From Paraburkholderia sp. FT54 (lineage in GTDB: Bacteria > Pseudomonadota > Gammaproteobacteria > Burkholderiales > Burkholderiaceae), in NCBI RefSeq assembly GCF_031585635.1, contig NZ_CP134196.1:2356001-2420000 (forward strand): 64,000 nt of DNA. The letters are read 5' to 3'. The position numbers were made by a program, and so were the translations under genes. Position 1 is the first letter of the stretch. Each line of letters starts with the position of its first letter. This document shows, piece by piece, positions 41,864 to 50,200 of this stretch. Under the pieces are notes generated by a model, which saw only the letters and a program-made list of their open reading frames with translations, made no database searches and was not told the DNA's origin.

Positions 41864-43679
41864 GACAGGTTCCCTCATCGAGCGGCAGAGTGAACTGCAG
41901 CACCGCACCCTTTCCCTCTTGCGATTCCGCCCAGATCTGGCCACCGTGCGCCTCGACAATCGAGCGGCAGATCGACAGTCCCATTCCCATGCCTTCCGGC
42001 TTCGTCGTAAAGAATGCATTGAAAAGCCGCCCGGCGTTCTCTTCACTGATGCCGGTGCCGGAGTCTTCCACGATCACCTGTGCGTGCCGCGCGTCGAAGT
42101 GGCGCGTGCGGATGCGCAATTCCCGCGGCCGTCCCGTGATGCCCGACATCGCCTGCACGCCGTTCATCACGAGGTTGATGATGACCTGCTGCAACTGCAC
42201 GCGGTCGGCACGCACCCGCGGCGGTGGACAGGCGTAGTCGGTGTCCACGTCGACGCGGTGGGCATCCAGTTCGCGTCGCACCAGGCCGATCGATTCTCTC
42301 ACTATGGCGTTCAGATCGAGTACCGCCTGACTCGGATCGCGCTTTTGCGCCATCGCGCGTATCTGGCGGATCACGTCGCTCGCGCGCCGGGCGTCGTGAA
42401 TCATCTGCGTAATCGACTGTCCGGCTTCCTTCACATCGGTCTGCGGACGGTTCAGCCAGCGCAGGGCGGCGTCGCCGCACGTAACGATCGCCGCGAGCGG
42501 CTGCGTGACCTCGTGCGCGATCGACGCGGCCAGTTCGCCGAGCATCGTCACGCGCGTCACGTGCGCGAGTTCGGCCGTCGAGCGGTCAAGCGCTTCCTGC
42601 GCCACCCGCCCTTCTGTCACGTCCATCAGCGCGCCGACGTACTCAGGAATCGCCGACTGCGACGCTGCAAGATGCGCAACGTAATGCACATATTTAACCC
42701 TTCCGTCGGGCATCGCGAGGCGATGTTCGATGTCGACGAGCGGCACCCCCGCAAGGCTCTGCTGATAAGCGTGCCTGACGAGCGCGACGTCCTCGGGATG
42801 CGAGCGCGCGAGGATCAGCTGGAAACTGGGCGTGACGTCCTTCGAATAATCGAAGATTTGATATGTTTCGTCGGACCACCACATCTCGCCGCCGGGCAGT
42901 CTCGTCGCAATGCTGCCGGTGCGGCTCAGGCGCTGCGCGTCGGACAGGAACGCTTCGCTGCGTTCGAGCGCCTGCTCGGCCTGCGTGCGGACGGTGATGT
43001 CGTTGTTGGTGGCGAGCACGGCGCGCGGCTTACCCTTCGCGTCGCGCCACAATGCCAGGCGGATCGAAATGATGACGGCAGCGCCGTCACGGCGCACGCG
43101 CTGCAATTCGCCTTGCCAGCGGTCCGAACGCAACAACTCGCTGCGAAGCTCGTCGAGTGAGATTGACGCGTGGGTTCGCAACAACTCGTGAATCGGCTGG
43201 CCGATGGCCTCGCGCGCGGTCCATCCGTAGAGTGTTTCCGCGCCGTGATTCCAGAACGTGATCAGATCGTTCATGTCGTACACGACGATTGCGTCATGCG
43301 TCAGATCGAGCAACTGAAGCTGCTCCTGCAACGTCGCGGTGTTCTTCTGATTGCGCAACGCCAGCACCGACGTGATGGCGATGGCGAGCAGGCTGACGAC
43401 GCAGCGCGCGGCTGCGCTGCTCGAGAAGTGCTCGTCATGCGACAACGCAAACGCGATCGCCGTGAGCGCCACGCAGCTCCATGCCGTGAGGATCGCAGCA
43501 GGCCGCGACCCTGTCGAGGCGACCAGCAGCACCACGACCACATATAGCACTGCAATCGCGATATCCAGCGACGTGAAAGCGTCGATCACGAATACGATCA
43601 GCGCGACGATGGCCGCGAGAGCGGCCAGTACACGCGCGTCATGCCGCAATGGTTCATCGGCATGTGAGCGGAATATCAT
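41853..43679 (-). CDS. PAS-domain sensor histidine kinase (FixL-like)
   Basis: A 608-residue membrane kinase. Four or five short hydrophobic segments (about 15-110, VLAALAAIVALIVFVIDAF onward) are followed by a PAS domain (DLTHDAIVVYDMNDLITFWN) and a second PAS/PAC (TYQIFDYSKDVTPSFQLILA). The H-box SIAHEVTQPLAAI carries His389. N-box INLVMNGVQAM and G-boxes DSGTGI and MGMGLSIC complete the ATPase. The start ATG at 43679 drops about 43 non-conserved residues of the longer frame. It overlaps the response-regulator gene. No heme ligand context is certain, so the stimulus is unknown. Confidence 0.9.
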   Translation of the reverse strand: MIFRSHADEPLRHDARVLAALAAIVALIVFVIDAFTSLDIAIAVLYVVVVLLVASTGSRPAAILTAWSCVALTAIAFALSHDEHFSSSAAARCVVSLLAIAITSVLALRNQKNTATLQEQLQLLDLTHDAIVVYDMNDLITFWNHGAETLYGWTAREAIGQPIHELLRTHASISLDELRSELLRSDRWQGELQRVRRDGAAVIISIRLALWRDAKGKPRAVLATNNDITVRTQAEQALERSEAFLSDAQRLSRTGSIATRLPGGEMWWSDETYQIFDYSKDVTPSFQLILARSHPEDVALVRHAYQQSLAGVPLVDIEHRLAMPDGRVKYVHYVAHLAASQSAIPEYVGALMDVTEGRVAQEALDRSTAELAHVTRVTMLGELAASIAHEVTQPLAAIVTCGDAALRWLNRPQTDVKEAGQSITQMIHDARRASDVIRQIRAMAQKRDPSQAVLDLNAIVRESIGLVRRELDAHRVDVDTDYACPPPRVRADRVQLQQVIINLVMNGVQAMSGITGRPRELRIRTRHFDARHAQVIVEDSGTGISEENAGRLFNAFFTTKPEGMGMGLSICRSIVEAHGGQIWAESQEGKGAVLQFTLPLDEGTCHEQ

Positions 43680-43901
43680 GACGACGATTGAGCGCGCCGC
43701 GCGGCAAGGCGGGTGAATAAACGGCGCGATGTTGGCATAGGCATTCCAGGCAAATGTTCGTTGACGAGCACCGGAACCCTGTCTCGTGCCGCAAGAACGG
43801 CACGTCAAAAGTCAGACATGCAGGACGCCGACTCATAATCCGCTAGTAAGTTTATACGAATTCTTCATTATCCAGCTATTAAGGCCCGCTGCGAACGGGC
43901 T

Positions 43902-44285
43902 TCAATGAAGCTCGTCGCCCTCGGCCTGAAGCGTCTCGAGGCAATGCGACACGGCCGCGCCATCGACAGGTTTGCTCAGCACGCACATCGCGCCGCCATC
44001 CAGCGCCTGACGGCGCACCGTTTCCGAGACGAAAGCAGAGATAAAGATGATCGGCAGCGTAATCCCGCTGTCGAGCAGGCGCCGCTGCATCTCGAGCCCT
44101 GTCATGCCAGGCATCTGCACGTCGGAGATAATGCACGCGACATCACCCATCTGGCCGGCGGCGAGGAAATCTTCGGCCGACGCATAGAGCCGGACGTCCC
44201 AGCCCAGCGAACGAACCAGGCTCGAAGTGGCAATGCGGACGGATTCGTCGTCGTCGATGATGGAAACTATCCGGTGGGTGTGCAA
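43902..44285 (-). CDS. Single-domain response regulator
   Basis: A 127-residue stand-alone receiver: acidic residues IIDDDESVR (about 9-17), phospho-acceptor Asp55 in CIISDVQMPGMTG, Ser/Thr in FISAF and Lys in LSKPVDG. There is no output domain. It starts with TTG after GAGGA. It lies upstream of the kinase/FixJ pair on the same strand with a 220-bp gap, so it may compete for or relay phosphate from that kinase, or from the hybrid kinase at 33728. Confidence 0.87.
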   Translation of the reverse strand: MHTHRIVSIIDDDESVRIATSSLVRSLGWDVRLYASAEDFLAAGQMGDVACIISDVQMPGMTGLEMQRRLLDSGITLPIIFISAFVSETVRRQALDGGAMCVLSKPVDGAAVSHCLETLQAEGDELH

Positions 44286-44460
44286 GCGACTTGTCCTCTT
44301 CCATACATGCGGTTATGACGGCACGATCTGGTTTGCCCGCCGTTCAGGTGTTCCCATCTTATGGAAAAAACATTGCCGCGAAAATAATATGTGTGTATAG
44401 GGAAAGATCGCAACCCAGACTCTTTGCCCGCAGCCTCGCTTGCGCGCCTTTAAAGGCGCC

Positions 44461-44634
44461 TCAATGAACGTCGACCTTCGACTCTTCGTGCGTCGCGATC
44501 TGCTTGCCGACTGCATCGGCGAAGCGCTCAAGCGCAGCGAGCGAGCCCTGCACGCTGCGGTATTCCGTTTTGCCGATCATGCCGTCCAGCACGACCAGCA
44601 GTCCCGAGTCTTTGGCGAGCTTGACGATGTCCAT
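44461..44634 (-). CDS. Small conserved hypothetical protein
   Basis: A 57-residue protein, MDIVKLAKDSGLLVVLDGMI onwards, with the patterned segment GKTEYRSVQGSLAALERFAD. It is similar in feel to short Burkholderia proteins of unknown function. I chose the ATG at 44634 because GGGAGAC precedes it; the longer frame to 44823 adds residues with no pattern. No membrane or signal segment. Confidence 0.6.
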   Translation of the reverse strand: MDIVKLAKDSGLLVVLDGMIGKTEYRSVQGSLAALERFADAVGKQIATHEESKVDVH

Positions 44635-45070
44635 TACAGTCTCCCGATCGAGGGACAAAGGGCGAAGAGGCATTCGATCAACTTGATGCGCGCGGGGCGG
44701 AAGAAACTCGCCGGCGGCGCACACGAAACCTGTGGTCTTATCGAAACTATCGACGAACGAGCAGCGCGGAACCGCCAGCGAGTCGTTGCGATCGAGCGGC
44801 AATGCCGGCAAGGTTGCCAACATGCTTGCGCCGAATGCTGTCCTGGTCCGGTCGGTATCCTCGCGCCGCAGATGAATCGTTGTCGTGAGCTAACGCTACG
44901 CGCGACGCGAGTCCAGAACCATTCTACGAACGGCCACCTGCATCGTGCATTCGCATGAGCAACTTATCCATCCGTATAGGTTGAGCGAAGAAATATGATG
45001 CGCGGCGCCGCCGATCCATACTTCGGACGGAAATGGAGCGCAACATGAACTCGGAGATCGAGCCGGGACG
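44635..45070. other. Intergenic region, nothing recognised
   Basis: About 440 bp between the 57-residue gene and the pirin gene, both minus strand. I see no credible coding frame, repeat or terminator. Confidence 0.35.
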
Positions 45071-45952
45071 TCAGGCATTTCGAGCCGCGGCGATGCGACG
45101 CTGCGAGGCCAGATCGCGCCCGATGCGGCGAATCTCGGCCTCGCCCTGCGTAAGCGCGTCTGTGCTCGTGTGCACCGAGTAGTGGCCAAGCACCAGTGGA
45201 TAGGGATGCCTGATCGCGGAGCCGATGACGAACGACGTCGCGTCCTCGGCTCGCAGCTCGATAGGCGCCCCATCGGATTCCTCGAAGACGGCGAGTTGGC
45301 CGGCCTCGATCGGTTCGGACGCATTCAGGCGGCCCGTGTCGATCGCCAGCCACGAGACGTTGTGCCCGGCAGGCGGCACATATCGCCAGGTATCTCCGGC
45401 GCGCAGTTGAACGTGGAAGTAGTTGATGCCTTCAGGCGCGCGAATATCGCTCGCCGCAGCGCCATAGCGGCCGAGAATTACGCGAACCGGCCCCTCCCTC
45501 TGGACCTGGGCCGGCGCGATGTACTGACTCTCCGGCGGCGAATTTTCCAGCGCGGGCGGCAGCGCGACCCAGAGTTGAAAGAGGCGTACGGTTTCACCTG
45601 GCAATACGTTTCCGTCGTGCCAGACACCATTGCCGGCCTTCATCCATTCGAGGCCGCCGGCTGGAAGTTCGCCATTTTTGCCGGTTGTGTCCGCATAGGA
45701 AATCCCGCCGCTCAGCACGGTCGTGAGAGTGGCGATGCCCGAGTGCGGGTGGAACCCGAACATCGGCTTGCCGGTCGGCACGACCACGGCGTGGTCAAGG
45801 AACACAAAAGGCTTGATCAATTCTCCGATATCGGAGGGACTGGCCAGACGAGTAATGCCGCCGTGCGCGCTGCCGCCGGTGCGAAAGACGATCCTGCGCG
45901 GCGCCAGCATAGTTTCCTGAGTCGGGGTGAGTACGGCTGTGTCGGTATTCAT
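45071..45952 (-). CDS. Pirin family protein
   Basis: A 293-residue bicupin. The N-terminal pirin domain shows FLDHAVVVPTGKPMFGFHPH with the metal His residues, SGIATLTTVLSGGISYADTT and EWMKAGNGVWHDGN. The C-terminal cupin (PIELRAEDATSFVIGSAIRH) is also present. Relatives bind Fe or Ni and include quercetinases and redox-responsive nuclear cofactors. It is transcribed divergently from a LysR gene with about a 100-bp gap, which is the usual arrangement of a LysR regulator and its target. Confidence 0.9.
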   Translation of the reverse strand: MNTDTAVLTPTQETMLAPRRIVFRTGGSAHGGITRLASPSDIGELIKPFVFLDHAVVVPTGKPMFGFHPHSGIATLTTVLSGGISYADTTGKNGELPAGGLEWMKAGNGVWHDGNVLPGETVRLFQLWVALPPALENSPPESQYIAPAQVQREGPVRVILGRYGAAASDIRAPEGINYFHVQLRAGDTWRYVPPAGHNVSWLAIDTGRLNASEPIEAGQLAVFEESDGAPIELRAEDATSFVIGSAIRHPYPLVLGHYSVHTSTDALTQGEAEIRRIGRDLASQRRIAAARNA

Positions 45953-46053
45953 GGTTCTGCCTGAAGAAAACGGAATGTAGACAAGGTAAGAGCTTGCGCT
46001 CCATCATAAAAGCCTATATTTTTAGATTTCACATATCGTCTGGAGCGATGGAT

Positions 46054-46938
46054 ATGCTTGACGGCGTCACTCTGGACCAGCTTCGGACCTTCATCGCGGC
46101 GGTCGATGAAGGCAGCTTCTCAGCGGCCGGACGCAAGCTCCGGCGCGCGCAATCAGTGGTCAGCCAGACGCTCGCGAATCTCGAAGCGCAGCTCGAGGTG
46201 AAGCTGTTCGATCGCACGGCCCGTTACCCGCAGCTCACCGACGCAGGCAAGAGCTTGCTGCTTGACGCCCGTGCCGTGGCTGACACGATTGATGGCTTCA
46301 AGGCGCGAGCCCGCGCGATGCGAGAGGGCCTGGAGCCCGAGCTCTCCGTGGCGATGGACGTGATGTACCCAATGGACAGTTTGACAAGCGCGGCGGCTCA
46401 ATCCCAAAAGGAATATCCGCACACGCCGCTGCGGCTCTACGTCGAGGCGCTAGGCGGTGTGATGAAGCTGGTGCTCGATCAGGTTTGCAACATTGGCGTG
46501 ATCGGCACTCTGCCGATCGTGACGGACGAACTGCAGGTCGAACTGGTGCGCGAGCTCAAGTTGGTTACCGTCGTCAGCCCGTCTCATCCGCTTGCAAATC
46601 GCCGGGGGCTCGTTTCGGCGGCCGCAATCAAGAAACACGTACAACTCGTCCTCAGCGACCGAACCGCACTGTCCCAAGGAAGCGAATTCGGTGTCCTGTC
46701 TCCCTCGACGTGGAGGCTCGGGGATCTGGGGGCCAAGCATGCATTTCTGAAGGCGGGACTGGGCTGGGGCCACATGCCTCTGCACATGGTCAAGGAGGAT
46801 CTCGAAAGCGGCACCCTCGTGACGATCCGCATTGAAGGCCTGCCGCGCGAAGTCGTGATGCCGATGAAGGTTGTCTACCGGAAGGACGCGCCGCCGGGAC
46901 CGGCTGCCCGCGCCTTCATCGCACAACTCGGAAAGTAG
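46054..46938 (+). CDS. LysR family transcriptional regulator
   Basis: A 294-residue regulator. The N-terminal helix-turn-helix reads LDQLRTFIAAVDEGSFSAAG, RKLRRAQSVVSQTLANLEAQ, with LFDRTARYPQLTDAGK after it. A periplasmic-binding-like effector domain follows. The ATG at 46054 has TGGAG 8 bp upstream, whereas ATG 46048 would leave only 2 bp. It is divergent from the pirin gene, which it probably controls together with itself. Confidence 0.9.
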   Translation: MLDGVTLDQLRTFIAAVDEGSFSAAGRKLRRAQSVVSQTLANLEAQLEVKLFDRTARYPQLTDAGKSLLLDARAVADTIDGFKARARAMREGLEPELSVAMDVMYPMDSLTSAAAQSQKEYPHTPLRLYVEALGGVMKLVLDQVCNIGVIGTLPIVTDELQVELVRELKLVTVVSPSHPLANRRGLVSAAAIKKHVQLVLSDRTALSQGSEFGVLSPSTWRLGDLGAKHAFLKAGLGWGHMPLHMVKEDLESGTLVTIRIEGLPREVVMPMKVVYRKDAPPGPAARAFIAQLGK

Positions 46939-47123
46939 GCTGATTGCCGCGAGCTGGCCGCACGGACTTTCTCCAGGATGTCGGTCCACCAGAACAGATT
47001 GTCCATTCGGATATCCAGATCGGTGTCGGCCTGGCTCATTGCCACCTGGCCAATGACAATGGCATTCGTCATCGTTTCATGGAAAAATGGTCGAACATGA
47101 CGCGTGGACAAGGAGAACAGTTC

Positions 47124-47720
47124 ATGGGTGTTTCAAGACAGCAAGCCATTGAAAATCGGCAATCGATCATTGCTGCTGCGGAAAAACTCTTCCGCGAGCG
47201 CGGCGTCGATGCGGTGGGACTGACCGAGTTGACCAAGGCCGCGGGTTTCACCCAAGGGGGCTTCTACAACCATTTCGAGTCGAAGGACGCGTTGGTGGCA
47301 GCGGTGATGAACAAAGCCATGGAGGACGGCGCACATCGACTGGTCGCGGCCATCGAACAATCGGAAGCGATGGGCGTAGATCCCATCAAGCGTCAGATCG
47401 ATTGGTATCTTTCCCCCGATCATCGGGCCGCTATTGAGTCCGGCTGCCCGGTAAGCACCTTCGCCGGCGACGTCCGACGATTAGGCACGGAAGCGCGAAA
47501 ATCTTACGCCGAAGGGGTTGCGTCGAATCTCGATTACCTCGCCGATGCACTTGACGGCGCAAATAAAAAAGAACGCCGAAGGAAGGCTATTTCGATCTTG
47601 AGTCAATTGGTCGGGACATTGATTCTGTCGCGCGCGGTGGTCGATGCTGATAAAGACCTGGCTGACGAAATATTGAAAGACGGTCGTCGACAATTGCTGC
47701 TTGATTTGACCGACTCTTGA
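47124..47720 (+). CDS. TetR/AcrR family transcriptional regulator
   Basis: A 198-residue regulator. The helix-turn-helix (about 10-55) reads SIIAAAEKLFRERGVDAVGL, TELTKAAGFTQGGFYNHFES. The ligand domain has ESGCPVSTFAGDVRRLGTEA with a central Cys, as in members that sense reactive electrophiles. ATG 47124 has AAGGAG 8 bp upstream, while the frame extends 60 codons further upstream without family resemblance. No obvious target lies next to it, so it may act on the pirin/LysR region or elsewhere. Confidence 0.9.
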   Translation: MGVSRQQAIENRQSIIAAAEKLFRERGVDAVGLTELTKAAGFTQGGFYNHFESKDALVAAVMNKAMEDGAHRLVAAIEQSEAMGVDPIKRQIDWYLSPDHRAAIESGCPVSTFAGDVRRLGTEARKSYAEGVASNLDYLADALDGANKKERRRKAISILSQLVGTLILSRAVVDADKDLADEILKDGRRQLLLDLTDS

Positions 47721-48151
47721 GACGTTCGTGCGCGCGTGCACTCCGCACACCTGGCCGATAGCTGAATTCTCATAAGTTGCTATGCTATTTTTGCGTGCTG
47801 TCCTCCCTTTTTGAAAAAGCTTCGCGACCGGTCCCGAGAACTCATCTTCACTGGCTCCCGCACGCTCGACGCACCGGTCGCTCTCAAGCGGAGGCGACTG
47901 GGTTTTCCGCCCACACTTCAAATTGATTTAGCGTCATTTGAATTGCAAAGTTCCATTGTCGAATCCGCGCTGCAAGTCATTCGCTTGAGGCATTCGATGC
48001 ACTGCATTCGCTGCTGTCCCGGTCGCGCGATCCGGGCCTGTCGTTGGGCTTATACACATGGTTGTCGCGCGATCCGTTTCGACGATCACACCTGCGGGAA
48101 TGGGAGCCGCAGTTCGCTTGGTGGTCCGGGACCTCGCCTCAAATGAGGCTA
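47721..48151. other. Region with a short coding-like remnant
   Basis: Between the TetR gene and the small secreted protein. On the plus strand, about 47950-48171, an open frame without a usable start reads SLEAFDALHSLLSRSRDPGL then REWEPQFAWWSGTSPQMRLL. Its composition looks like protein, but I do not recognise the family. It may be the tail of a lost gene; it overlaps the 3' end of the next gene. Confidence 0.3.
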
Positions 48152-48469
48152 CTAGCGGCCGTTTTGCCCTGACCGGCTGAGTCCGCCGTTGACGTCGCTG
48201 TTCGCGCCGCTATTAGTACCCATATTTAACCGGTTTGTCTTCCCGCTGTTCGGAACGGTGGTCGCAGTGTTGTTAGACCGGGAACCCGCTCCGGCGTCGG
48301 TACGCGTGTCCCCCGGCGAACCATAGTCCTTCTGATTCAGCCCCTTCGTGGAACCGGCGCCCGCGCCAGATGTTGTGATCCCTGCAGCATCGGCAGCTTG
48401 CGCGCTTACTGCAGACGATAATGCGACGGCGAGAGCCAACGCAACAAACGACCTGGTTCTATGTTTCAT
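48152..48469 (-). CDS. Small secreted Gly/Ser/Asn-rich protein
   Basis: A 105-residue protein with a clear signal peptide (SFVALALAVALSSAVSAQAA, about 7-26). The mature part is low in complexity and rich in Gly, Ser, Asn and Thr: GAGAGSTKGLNQKDYGSPGD and RLNMGTNSGANSDVNGGLSR. Probably disordered and periplasmic or secreted. Similar short repeats occur in Burkholderia secreted proteins of unknown role. Confidence 0.65.
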   Translation of the reverse strand: MKHRTRSFVALALAVALSSAVSAQAADAAGITTSGAGAGSTKGLNQKDYGSPGDTRTDAGAGSRSNNTATTVPNSGKTNRLNMGTNSGANSDVNGGLSRSGQNGR

Positions 48470-48601
48470 GTCTCACCCCAAAAGATAGTATTCAGGCCAG
48501 CGCCTGCCTTCCTATACAGGAGGAGGCGCAAGGCGCGTGCCACGCGCCGTTGATTTGTTGCCTTACGCTGTACCCGTTGGCGCTGATGATCAACGCGCCT
48601 G

Positions 48602-48830
48602 TGCACGGGCATTGTTCATGCGGATGGAAAGGCCGCTCTTCCGCTCCTGACGCGCCGCGACCTGAAAACCGTCGCGAAGACGGCCCGCCTTTGGAGACTC
48701 GTACTGTTCGCAAACATCGTCGGAGCGCTGGTGTTTGCGCCGATATTGCAGATTCCGGGCGTGTTTTCCGACGACGTCACTTCAGTCCTCCCTCTGACCC
48801 GGACCATCGTGCTATTCGTTGATGGCCCCA
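48602..48830 (+). pseudogene. Probable FNT (formate/nitrite transporter-like) remnant
   Basis: A plus-strand frame reads HADGKAALPLLTRRDLKTVA, then LWRLVLFANIVGALVFAPIL. This resembles one transmembrane hairpin of the formate/nitrite transporter family (RLW..VL.AN..G...FA). Nothing of the N-terminal half is upstream and the frame becomes non-family after QIPGVFSDDVT. It ends next to the left arm of the inverted repeat at 48840. It is best read as decayed membrane-transporter coding sequence; family assignment is tentative. Confidence 0.42.
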
Positions 48831-48839
48831 TAACTCGTT

Positions 48840-48869
48840 CCCACCGCGGAATCTTCTCGACTCGCCGGA
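48840..48869 (+). repeat. 30-bp inverted repeat, left arm (flanks the alcohol dehydrogenase gene)
   Basis: The arm begins CCCACCGCGGAATCTTCTCG. Its reverse complement matches 50209-50238 at 29 of 30 positions. The arms lie 1.34 kb apart and enclose the alcohol dehydrogenase gene. Inverted arms at both sides of one gene suggest a small mobile cassette or two copies of a dispersed palindromic element. Confidence 0.75.
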
Positions 48870-48902
48870 CTTTTTTCGACACAACCAGCCTACGTTCTGT
48901 CT

Positions 48903-50003
48903 TCAGTGCGGCTTGATTGCCACCTTCAGAACGCCGTCGCGCTGGTTCGCAAAGAGGTCATAGGCCGAGACAATGTCGTCGAGTTTGTAGTGGTGAGTGA
49001 CCAGCGCTCCCAGATCGACGCGGCCAGATGCCACCACGTTCAACAGGCGGCGCATACGCTCCTTTCCACCCGGGCACAGCGCGGTATTGATCTTGTGATC
49101 GCCCAGTCCAGCCGCAAATGCCGACAAGGGGATCTTCAGGTCGGTCGAGTACACGCCCAGGCTGGAAAGCGTGCCGCCGGGCTTCAGAATGCGCAGACCC
49201 GATTCGAACGTGGCCTGCAGGCCCAGCGCCTCGATTGACGAATCGACACCACGGCCGCCGGTCGCTTTCATGATTTCATCGACCACATCACATTGCGTGA
49301 AGTTGAGCGTAATATCGGCCCCCATCTTTCTGGCAACGGCCAGTCGCTGATCGTTGCCGTCCACTGCGATGATGGTGGTGGCGCCCAGCAACCGCGCGCC
49401 TGCTGTAGCGCACAAGCCGATTGGCCCCTGCGCAAACACGGCCACGGTGTCGCCAATCTTGATATTGGCGTTCTCCGCGCCCTTGAAGCCGGTCGACATG
49501 ATATCGGGGCACATGAGCACCTGCTCGTCAGTCAGACCATCGGGGATTGGGGCGAGGTTGGCCTGGGCATCAGGCACCAGCACGTATTCGGCCTGCGTGC
49601 CATCGATCAGGTTGCCAAAACGCCAGCCCGCCGTTGCCTTGTAACCGTGGCAGCCACACAAGCCCTTGGGAATCAGGTAGCTGCCGTCCTGCGAGGGATT
49701 GCCATCCATCGCGGCATAGGAGTTGAAGTTGGGGCAGATCGCGCCGGCAATGACGCGCTGGCCTTCCCGGTAGCCGACCACTGCGCTACCCAGCTTTTCG
49801 ATAGTGCCAACCGGTTCGTGACCGATCGTGAGGCCTTTGGCGACGGGGTATTCACCCTTGAGGATGTGGACGTCGGTGCCGCAGATGGTGGTGGTAGTGA
49901 TGCGAATCAACGCATCGTTGGGGCCGACATCGGGAATCGGCTTGTCGGCGAGTTCGATGCGGCCGGGTTCGACGAACACGGCCGCTTTCATCATGGCGGG
50001 CAT
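48903..50003 (-). CDS. Zinc-dependent alcohol dehydrogenase (MDR superfamily)
   Basis: A 366-residue medium-chain dehydrogenase. The catalytic-zinc region is TTTTICGTDVHILKGEYPVA with Cys, followed by GLTIGHEPVGTIEKLG (His-Glu). The NAD(P) motif is VAVFAQGPIGLCATAGARLL. A CPNFNSY plus GLCGCHG region replaces the usual four-Cys structural zinc site, as in secondary-alcohol dehydrogenases of the isopropanol type. The C-terminus VLKVAIKPH is normal. It oxidises or reduces a small secondary or primary alcohol/aldehyde. It is flanked by 30-bp inverted repeats. Confidence 0.9.
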   Translation of the reverse strand: MPAMMKAAVFVEPGRIELADKPIPDVGPNDALIRITTTTICGTDVHILKGEYPVAKGLTIGHEPVGTIEKLGSAVVGYREGQRVIAGAICPNFNSYAAMDGNPSQDGSYLIPKGLCGCHGYKATAGWRFGNLIDGTQAEYVLVPDAQANLAPIPDGLTDEQVLMCPDIMSTGFKGAENANIKIGDTVAVFAQGPIGLCATAGARLLGATTIIAVDGNDQRLAVARKMGADITLNFTQCDVVDEIMKATGGRGVDSSIEALGLQATFESGLRILKPGGTLSSLGVYSTDLKIPLSAFAAGLGDHKINTALCPGGKERMRRLLNVVASGRVDLGALVTHHYKLDDIVSAYDLFANQRDGVLKVAIKPH

Positions 50004-50200
50004 AGCATTTCTCCATTATCAATGGTTTGCACATTCGCCCGGCACCCCCGCGCCCGAGCCTTCGGGATTGGCGACCCGGCAAGGTGATCCTGCAGTCTCC
50101 CGGTCAGTCAAAAAGGCGGGGCACCGGCGCGCCAGAAGCCTTAGCTTACGCTCTTGCACTCGCCACCGATCTGTCCGACGTCAACACATATCCACGCCGG

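Noticed and set aside
46875..47111. 78-codon minus-strand frame over the LysR end
   Set aside because: Overlaps a certain gene and has no recognisable domain.
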